DNA from: Gp6-AA40 sp050742535
GTDB lineage: Bacteria > Acidobacteriota > Vicinamibacteria > Vicinamibacterales > UBA2999
Assembly (NCBI GenBank): GCA_050742535.1
Contig: JBOGIQ010000083.1
Span: 1 to 19,543 of the forward strand
DNA length: 19,543 nucleotides
Reading direction: 5' to 3'
In this document: positions 14,631 to 19,543 of the stretch, piece after piece
How the letters are laid out: the number at the start of each line of letters is the position of its first letter
Numbering within the stretch: position 1 is the stretch's first letter
Notes under the pieces: model-generated
What the model saw: only the letters and a program-made list of their open reading frames with translations
Databases searched by the model: none
Told to the model about the DNA's origin: nothing
Program-made: the position numbers and the translations under genes

Positions 14631-15521
14631 ATGCGGATCGGCGCGCACATGTCGGTGGCCGGCGGCGTGTCCCGGGCGGTCGAGCGCGCGATGTTACACG
14701 GCTGTGAGGCGCTGCAGATTTTCAGCAAGAACGCCAACCAGTGGAAAGGCCGGCCGCTGGATCCGGCAGACGTCCGCGCCTTCCGGCGGCGCGTCGACGC
14801 GGCCGGCCTCAGACCGGTCGTCTCCCACGCCAGCTACTTGATCAACCTGGCCACCACGTTCCCGCTGCTGCGCGAGCAGTCGATTGCCGCCTTCATCGAC
14901 GAGCTCGATCGTGCCGACGCGCTCGGCCTCCTCGGCGTCGTCATCCATCCGGGGACCTGCACGGCCGGCAGCGAAGCGGACGCGCTGAGACTGATTGCCG
15001 AGGCGATCCACGCGGCGTTCACGGCGCGGCCGCGAAAGAGAACCCTGGTGCTGCTCGAGCACACGGCGGGACAGGGCCGGACCGTCGGGCATCGATTCGA
15101 GCATCTGGCCGCGATTCTCGAGCATCTCGATGGCACGCGCCGTGTGGGCGTGTGCCTCGACACCTGCCACCTCGTCGCGTCCGGCTACGACATCGTCAGC
15201 GAGGCCGGATACCGCGACACGTTCGCGGCGCTCGACCGGATCGTCGGTCTCGACCGCGTGAAAGTGTTCCACGGCAACGACTCGAAGAAGCCGTGCGGCA
15301 GCCGGGTGGACCGGCACGAGCACATCGGCGAGGGCTGTCTCGGTCTCGAACCGTTCCGGCGGCTGCTCAACGACCCCCGGTTCGCGGACCTGCCGATCCT
15401 GATCGAAACGGAGAAGACGCCGCGGTCGGCACGGCCGCACGCGATCGAAACCGATCCGCTCGACGTGAAGAACCTCGAGACACTGCGCGCGTTGCGTGAA
15501 AGGCCGGAAAGGCCGACCTAA
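14631..15521 (+). CDS. nfo: Endonuclease IV (AP endonuclease)
   Basis: Nfo cleaves 5' to abasic sites and removes 3' blocking groups in base excision repair, using three zinc ions. The 296-residue product (E. coli: 285) begins MRIGAHMSVAGG and keeps the metal ligands in order: His in VSHASYLIN, His in VIHPGTCT, Glu in LLEHTAG, Asp and His in CLDTCHLVASGYD, His in VFHGNDSK, Asp and His in RVDRHEHIGEG, and Glu in LIETEK. ATG 14631 is the canonical start; GAGGAG directly abuts it, too close for a ribosome site, consistent with a leaderless transcript from TATAGT. The C-terminal residues RPERPT and the TAA stop lie in or beside a palindromic element. Confidence 0.96.
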   Translation: MRIGAHMSVAGGVSRAVERAMLHGCEALQIFSKNANQWKGRPLDPADVRAFRRRVDAAGLRPVVSHASYLINLATTFPLLREQSIAAFIDELDRADALGLLGVVIHPGTCTAGSEADALRLIAEAIHAAFTARPRKRTLVLLEHTAGQGRTVGHRFEHLAAILEHLDGTRRVGVCLDTCHLVASGYDIVSEAGYRDTFAALDRIVGLDRVKVFHGNDSKKPCGSRVDRHEHIGEGCLGLEPFRRLLNDPRFADLPILIETEKTPRSARPHAIETDPLDVKNLETLRALRERPERPT

Positions 15522-15531
15522 AGGTCGGCCT
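15510..15531. repeat. Palindromic CT-AA-AG element containing the nfo stop codon
   Basis: AGGCCGACCT (15510-15519) pairs perfectly with its complement at 15522-15531 around centre AA. The nfo TAA (15519-15521) is in the centre. It may also help end transcription. Confidence 0.8.
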
Positions 15532-15555
15532 CTACCGGCGACCGGCGTACGGATT

Positions 15556-15589
15556 TCGTGGGGCGGACCCGACAGGGTCCGCCCCACGA
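15556..15589. terminator. Perfect 15-bp hairpin between convergent genes
   Basis: TCGTGGGGCGGACCC (15556-15570) pairs with its exact complement at 15575-15589 around loop GACA. It lies between the ends of nfo (15521, plus) and the YdjM-like gene (15606, minus), the position of a bidirectional terminator. There is no T-run, so a REP-like palindrome is also possible. Confidence 0.6.
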
Positions 15590-15605
15590 TCGTCAGTTCA
15601 GAAAT

Positions 15606-16559
15606 CTACGGATCGCGGATCAGCGTTGACGCCTGGAAGTTCGCGCGGCGGATCGAGCGCGACATGAAGCGGACGTCGCCAACGGTGACGCGCGTGCCGC
15701 CCTTCTCGGGCGTGATTGTCCAGAACGGAAACCGCGCCCAGACGAGGAACTCACGAATCTGCGGCTCCACGCGCGCCTTCTGCACGAGCGGATGCCCGGC
15801 GTTCTTCATGGTCGCCTCGTCGTCGAACCCGACGCCCGTCGGCCACCACCTGAAGACGCCGGTCTCGTAGCGATCGCCGGCGTCGATGATCACCACGCGG
15901 GTGAACGGCGTGAACGGCAGCGGTCCGACCATCAGCGCCCGTGGCGCCGTGCCGCTCACCTCGCGCCACGTGTCGGCAACCACCGCGCGCGCCGCCTGGG
16001 CGGAGACGAGCATCGCGGCGATGTAACAGGAGACGAACGCGAGCGCCGCGCGCGACGGACCCCAGCGCCGCTGCCGCCGGGTGAGCCATACTCCGACGCC
16101 AAGCGCCAGCCACATCCACACGTCCGCGATGAAGACCGCGTCGCCGTAGAACCACCGCCAGTCGAACGGGCTGAGGAGGCGGACGCCGTAGTTGTTCAGG
16201 AAGTCGAGAAACACGTGTGAAGACACGCCGATATACGACAGGAGCAGCAGCCAGCCGGCGTGCAGCGGAGGACGGTCTCCATGGCGTCCACTTTCACGCG
16301 CGGCGCGACGGCGGGCAAGCAGCCGTCCTATCGCATACATGACACCGGTGAACGCGATCGGCAGCAGCAGCTGCGCCAGGATGCCATGCGTCCATCCGCG
16401 GCGGAACGAAATCGGCGCGGTGTCGGTGAGGAACGACAGGACGTCGATGTCGGGCAGGTTGGCCGCGATCATCAGCGTCGCGTTGCCGTAACGGGTCCGC
16501 TGCTTGAGCCCGGCCTCGCCGCAGGCCGCACCAACGAGCGTATGGCAGATGTTATCCAT
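15606..16559 (-). CDS. YdjM/DUF457-type inner-membrane metal-dependent hydrolase-like protein
   Basis: The 317-residue membrane protein begins MDNICHTLVGAACGEAGL and has the family's conserved polar motifs near membrane segments: NLPDIDVLSF, RRGWTHGIL, SSHVFLDFLNNYGVRLLSPF and DAVFIADVW. Hydrophobic helices lie at about 72-92, 120-140, 165-185 and 197-215, with a soluble C-terminal part after about 215. The family is annotated as putative metal-dependent hydrolases, and some members are LexA-regulated in enterobacteria; the true substrate is unknown. ATG 16559 fits the family N-terminus but has no Shine-Dalgarno; a short repeat abuts it. It follows AMMECR1 by 51 nt and may belong to the same transcript. 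Confidence 0.85.
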   Translation of the reverse strand: MDNICHTLVGAACGEAGLKQRTRYGNATLMIAANLPDIDVLSFLTDTAPISFRRGWTHGILAQLLLPIAFTGVMYAIGRLLARRRAARESGRHGDRPPLHAGWLLLLSYIGVSSHVFLDFLNNYGVRLLSPFDWRWFYGDAVFIADVWMWLALGVGVWLTRRQRRWGPSRAALAFVSCYIAAMLVSAQAARAVVADTWREVSGTAPRALMVGPLPFTPFTRVVIIDAGDRYETGVFRWWPTGVGFDDEATMKNAGHPLVQKARVEPQIREFLVWARFPFWTITPEKGGTRVTVGDVRFMSRSIRRANFQASTLIRDP

Positions 16560-16560
16560 C

Positions 16561-16590
16561 GATGAACGAATGAACGATGAACGAATGATT
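16561..16590. repeat. Short imperfect tandem repeat abutting a start codon
   Basis: GATGAACGAATGA occurs at 16561-16573 and again at 16576-16588 (15-nt period), built from GATGAAC/GAATGAAC subunits of 7-8 nt. It lies one base upstream of ATG 16559. Confidence 0.65.
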
Positions 16591-16610
16591 GAATTGGTTC
16601 AGTGGAAACA

Positions 16611-17180
16611 TCAAATCATGCGTTGATCGATCATCCGGTCATCGATGTATTGCTCGCTGAAGACCTGCGCCTCGAACAGAAACACTCTGGCGCGGTTCCA
16701 CGCATCGGAGGAGAGTCCGGCTTTGAGGCAGGTGTGCTCGAGGAAGGTTGCGACATCCCACTGTCGCTCGGCAGCGACCTGCGGGAGCAGCAGACCACGC
16801 CGCCAGCCGCTCTCGACGATGAGGCCGTGCCGCCCGATTTCAATTTCATCCGGGGAGCGCATCTCCCGCTCCGGACTCAGGATCGAGACTTCGATCGTCA
16901 GTCCGGGAAGCTCGGCGACGGTGACCGGTGCAAAGCGCGGATCGGCATCGGCAACCGCGCGTCCGAGATGAGCCACGACGCGCGCGATCGCCCAATCTGC
17001 ATCGAGGCGGCCGAGACAACCGCGCAGCTCATCACCGTGATGGATCGACACGAAGGCACCTCGCTGCGTGGCGAGCGCCCCTCCATGCTCAGCTTCCGGA
17101 TTGGGTTCGCGGCGGACGCGCGCTTCCAGCGCCGCGCGCGCGATCGTCAGCAACCGGCAGCAGTCGTCGGGCTCGAACAT
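16611..17180 (-). CDS. AMMECR1-domain protein (AmmeMemoRadiSam system protein A)
   Basis: The 189-residue protein covers a full AMMECR1 domain: FVSIHHGDELRGCLGRL carries the LRGC signature, then ADADPRF, LTIEVSILSP, GRHGLIVESGWRRGLLLPQVA and EHTCLKAGLSSDAW. The biochemical role of the family is unresolved; the conserved Cys of LRGC suggests redox or catalytic chemistry. It starts two bases after the MEMO stop, reproducing the conserved AMMECR1-MEMO pairing. The radical-SAM third member often found with them is not in the window. The tail repeats the residues RMI (DDRMIDQRMI), next to repetitive DNA. Confidence 0.92.
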   Translation of the reverse strand: MFEPDDCCRLLTIARAALEARVRREPNPEAEHGGALATQRGAFVSIHHGDELRGCLGRLDADWAIARVVAHLGRAVADADPRFAPVTVAELPGLTIEVSILSPEREMRSPDEIEIGRHGLIVESGWRRGLLLPQVAAERQWDVATFLEHTCLKAGLSSDAWNRARVFLFEAQVFSEQYIDDRMIDQRMI

Positions 17181-17182
17181 GC

Positions 17183-18034
17183 TCAGAACACAGCGGCGGC
17201 CAGGTAACCCACCACCGACGATTTGTCGCCGGACACATCGCCTGAATCCGCATACCGGAGCACGTGCGCCTCGGTGGCACCAAGCAGCCGCGCGGCGTGG
17301 AGAACGGACACCATCGGACCGCCGCCGCAGGCATGGCGCGGCTCCTCTTCGAGCGCAGTCATCAATCCGGCCGGGTCAAGCGCCTCGATGTGCCGGATCA
17401 TGACCGCATCCATTCGAGCAGCGACTTCCGCGTCCTCGTAGTGAGAGAGATCGGAACTCGCGACGAGAAGAACGTCCGAACGACTCGAACGACTCGAACG
17501 ACTCGAACGATCCGAACGATTCTCTATAGCGCGCGCCAGTGCGTCACCGAGCTCGAATGCCGTCTCGCGCGTCTGGTACCCCATCACCAGCGGCACGATG
17601 GGCACTCCCGGCAGCAGGCGCGCGATAAAGGGCAGCTGCATCTCCAGCGCATGTTCGCGCCCATGAGCGGCCGGCAGCTCGACGATCGCTTCGGATTCGG
17701 CGCGAATCGTCTCCGCGAGCTGGCGCTCCACGGCGATCGGACCGAGCGGCGTCTCCCACGCGCCGGAACTCCAGATCGACACGCCACGAAACGGGACGAA
17801 GTGCGATGGTCCCACCAGCACGACTGCGCCGTACGCGACGTTGTTGAGCAGCGCGTACGCGAACGCGGCAACGGGACCGGAGTACATCAGCCCGGCATGC
17901 GGCGCAATGAGGGCACGCGCCCTGCCGGACGTAGACGGGACGTCCGCGCGATCGAGGTAGCGATCGATCTCGTCCGTCAAACGCGATGGATTGTCCGAGT
18001 ACCAGGTGCCCGCCACCGCGGCGCGTCTGTTCAC
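17183..18034 (-). CDS. MEMO family protein (AmmeMemoRadiSam system protein B)
   Basis: The 283-residue protein is related to extradiol dioxygenases and human MEMO1. Putative metal-site residues are kept: H46 (LIAPHAG), H78 (VGPSHFVP), D195 and H198 (SSDLSHYED), and C236 (HACGGGP). LEMQLPF and YADSGDVSGD are further family marks. GTG 18034 overlaps the upstream gene stop by four bases (GTGA) and gives the expected start NRRAAVAGTWY; longer frames upstream lie over the neighbouring gene. Residues about 172-187 (NRSDRSSRSSRSSRSD) are an insertion in a loop before the DLSH strand, encoded by a 9-nt tandem repeat also found in the M16 gene. The function in bacteria is unknown; MEMO1 is reported to bind metal ions in eukaryotes. 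Confidence 0.93.
   Translation of the reverse strand: MNRRAAVAGTWYSDNPSRLTDEIDRYLDRADVPSTSGRARALIAPHAGLMYSGPVAAFAYALLNNVAYGAVVLVGPSHFVPFRGVSIWSSGAWETPLGPIAVERQLAETIRAESEAIVELPAAHGREHALEMQLPFIARLLPGVPIVPLVMGYQTRETAFELGDALARAIENRSDRSSRSSRSSRSDVLLVASSDLSHYEDAEVAARMDAVMIRHIEALDPAGLMTALEEEPRHACGGGPMVSVLHAARLLGATEAHVLRYADSGDVSGDKSSVVGYLAAAVF
17477..17521. repeat. 9-nt tandem repeat (CGAACGACT type), five units, inside the MEMO gene
   Basis: Three copies of CGAACGACT are followed by CGAACGATC and CGAACGATT. With its preceding GTC, the block equals the one at 4423-4458 plus one extra unit. It encodes Arg-Ser-Ser triplets here and Phe-Glu-Ser there. Confidence 0.85.
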
Positions 18035-19539
18035 CGCCCGAGACCCGCCAGCTCCGTCGCAAACACGAGCGCCATGGCACCACCGCGCGGATCGCGGCCG
18101 GTCAACGCCGCGCGGCGCAGGTAATCGTCGAGCGTTCGCTGCTTGTTCGTCGATTCGCAGACGTCGAGCAGTACGCCGTCGGATGCCGTGCGCGTGTTGA
18201 CAGCGCGCCACGCCGCGTCGACGAGCGGCTGATACGTCTTCGCGTCCAGCCAGCCATGCCGGATTCCAATCAGCATCGACGTGCCAATCATCGCCGTCGC
18301 CGAGAACTCGGCATACGAACCTGGATGATCGATGACCTGGTGCCACAAGCCGTCCGCATCCTGGAATCGGGCAAGCGCCGCCATGTGCCGTCGAACGGAC
18401 TCTAGAACGGGCGCAAATCCCGCGTGCTCTTTCGGAAACGATTCCAGCGTCAGCGCCAGGCCGAGTGCAGGGAATCCATTTCCACGGCCCCACGCCGCGT
18501 CGGTCAGCGGTGAGTGCCGGTAGAGACCGTCTGGGCGGAACACCAGCTTCTGCATGAACGCGACGTGGCGGGCGGCCATGTCGAAGTAGCGGCGCTCTCC
18601 CGTCAGCGCGCCGGCCCGCGCCAGAATCGCCGTGGCCATGAACAGCGAGTCGCTCATCTCGTCGTGAAACGGCATCGACTCCTTCATCTCGCCGGTGTCG
18701 GTGAACCCGAGATCGACCGCCTTCCGCAGCGCCGCGAGATACGCAGGGTTCTTCGTCCGCGCCGCGAGTTCGGCCATCACCAGATGTCCGGCCAGCACGA
18801 GCGAGTTCGGCCGCTCGAGTGGATCCCGTACACCCGTGACGTACGGCGCAACGAGCCGTTCGACGTCCGCCGTCTCTCCGAGCCGCAGCCGGCCGATCAG
18901 CGCCATGCCGGGGATGTAAGTGAACTGATCGAAGTCCTGCCCGTAGACCTTCGCCAGCTGAACGGCAACCTCACGAGGCGAACGCCGGCGACGGCCGTTG
19001 ATTTCACGGCGCGCCTCCGACTCGACGATCGTTTGTGGAATTGCCTGCAGTAGGCGCGCGTTCGCGTCGAGGCGACGCGCCGGGATACGGCCGATGCCGG
19101 CAACGGGATGCTCGGACAGTGCCAGCGTCAGACTTGCGGAGTCGGCGCCGGCAACGAGCACCAGATCCGGCGCGTGGATGCCGATCCACCGCCACAGGAC
19201 GTGCGACTCCGTGCTGACCCGGTAGGCGACACCGGTCGGCGGAAACACGAGCACCGAGCCGTCAGGGTTCGCTGCCGCGATGCCGATGAGCGTGTATCGC
19301 CGCCTGGCCTGCGGCTGCTTGTCGAATTCGTCGATCGCGTCCAGCACGGCGCGGCTCGACGCGTCCTGCCCGGACAGTCCGCCGACGATCGCCACCACGG
19401 GCGCGGAATCGGAAGAACCGCGCACGATCGCCGCGCGAATCGTTCCGCCCTTGGCCGTGAGCCCGATGTCATGCGTCTCCGCGGCCGCGGCTGGAATCGA
19501 GAGAAGCAATAACGCGCCAAGAAATGCGGAGGCTCGCAT
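18031..19539 (-). CDS. Exported fusion: degenerate M14-like domain plus GH88/GH105-type (unsaturated glucuronyl hydrolase-like) domain
   Basis: The 502-residue protein has a signal peptide (MRASAFLGALLLLSIPAAAAE). Residues about 25-165 resemble an M14 carboxypeptidase/deacylase fold (VVAIVGGLSGQDASS, then IAAANPDG), but the zinc motif usually written GxHGxE reads GGLSGQD, and the third-ligand region reads VAGADS. Residues about 200-500 form an alpha/alpha-barrel with GH88/105 marks: FHDEMSDSLFMATAIL, WGRGNGFPALGLAL and DGLWHQVIDHPGSYAEFSATAM. The usual role is removal of unsaturated uronic acids left by polysaccharide lyases. I infer a glycan-processing or glycan-binding role outside the cytoplasm; the first domain is probably not a peptidase. 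ATG 19539 is four bases from the window end, so an upstream start cannot be excluded. The stop overlaps the MEMO start. Confidence 0.82.
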   Translation of the reverse strand: MRASAFLGALLLLSIPAAAAETHDIGLTAKGGTIRAAIVRGSSDSAPVVAIVGGLSGQDASSRAVLDAIDEFDKQPQARRRYTLIGIAAANPDGSVLVFPPTGVAYRVSTESHVLWRWIGIHAPDLVLVAGADSASLTLALSEHPVAGIGRIPARRLDANARLLQAIPQTIVESEARREINGRRRRSPREVAVQLAKVYGQDFDQFTYIPGMALIGRLRLGETADVERLVAPYVTGVRDPLERPNSLVLAGHLVMAELAARTKNPAYLAALRKAVDLGFTDTGEMKESMPFHDEMSDSLFMATAILARAGALTGERRYFDMAARHVAFMQKLVFRPDGLYRHSPLTDAAWGRGNGFPALGLALTLESFPKEHAGFAPVLESVRRHMAALARFQDADGLWHQVIDHPGSYAEFSATAMIGTSMLIGIRHGWLDAKTYQPLVDAAWRAVNTRTASDGVLLDVCESTNKQRTLDDYLRRAALTGRDPRGGAMALVFATELAGLGR

Positions 19540-19543
19540 GACG

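Noticed and set aside
14694..15587. Minus-strand open frame opposite nfo
   Set aside because: nfo has all its metal ligands; the opposite frame has no family features.
18035..18493. Long 5' extension of the MEMO frame
   Set aside because: It overlaps the GH88/105 gene in another frame; the MEMO family start is at GTG 18034.
1..19543. Defence system, prophage or biosynthetic cluster
   Set aside because: No nuclease-helicase modules, integrases, toxin-antitoxin pairs, phage structural genes or assembly-line enzymes were seen; the genes are mostly envelope, signalling and repair.

Overview
The window is GC-rich, densely packed bacterial chromosome from a Gram-negative with lipid A (lpxD and lpxB are both present). 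The mix of an M16 protease pair, a matrixin, a NarL-type two-component pair, an AMMECR1/MEMO pair, a GH88/105-type protein, many small palindromes and heptad/nonad tandem repeats fits Acidobacteriota, perhaps a Vicinamibacteria-like lineage. That placement is inference from gene content and style. I see no phage, insertion sequence, CRISPR array, rRNA or tRNA.

Layout. Position 1-183: the tail of a plus-strand gene, then two palindromes. Position 184-9214 (minus): a tightly spaced run, in transcription order lpxD, a 3x23-nt palindromic repeat, an outer-membrane-like protein, an HxxEH M16 protease, its HxxEH-less M16 partner with an extra C-terminal domain, lpxB, an exported protein of unknown function, a matrixin protease and an outer-membrane beta-barrel. 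Most junctions overlap or are under 20 nt, which suggests an envelope-biogenesis transcript. Position 9272-10179 (minus): two small membrane or membrane-associated proteins. Position 10282-10611 (plus): a winged-helix protein, followed by an intergenic region with a hairpin, two interlocked inverted repeats and an inverted array of 9-nt repeats. Position 10825-13475 (minus): a HAD-fold protein that has lost its catalytic residues, a histidine kinase and a LuxR/NarL-type response regulator, all abutting. Position 13562-15521: a possible small plus-strand gene, an S1/P1-nuclease/phospholipase-C-like exported enzyme (minus) and divergent endonuclease IV (plus). Position 15606-19539 (minus): a fusion of a degenerate carboxypeptidase-like domain with a GH88/105-type domain, then MEMO, AMMECR1 and a YdjM/DUF457 membrane protein.

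Recurring themes. (1) At least four palindromes share a CT-NN-AG centre; in lpxD and nfo that centre supplies the stop codon. (2) Different short tandem repeats (7-nt and 9-nt units) sit at start codons or in protein linkers; one 9-nt array occurs in two unrelated genes in different reading frames. (3) Several genes that begin transcripts have a TAnnnT -10-like hexamer 6-8 nt before the start codon, which suggests leaderless mRNAs; nfo and its divergent neighbour share one overlapping, roughly symmetric -10. (4) Three proteins carry degraded catalytic motifs: the M16 partner, the HAD protein and the M14-like domain. I see no complete new defence or biosynthetic system. The most unusual candidates are the pseudo-HAD/two-component operon, the pseudo-M14/GH88-105 fusion coupled to MEMO-AMMECR1, and the interlocked inverted repeats at 10644-10690.
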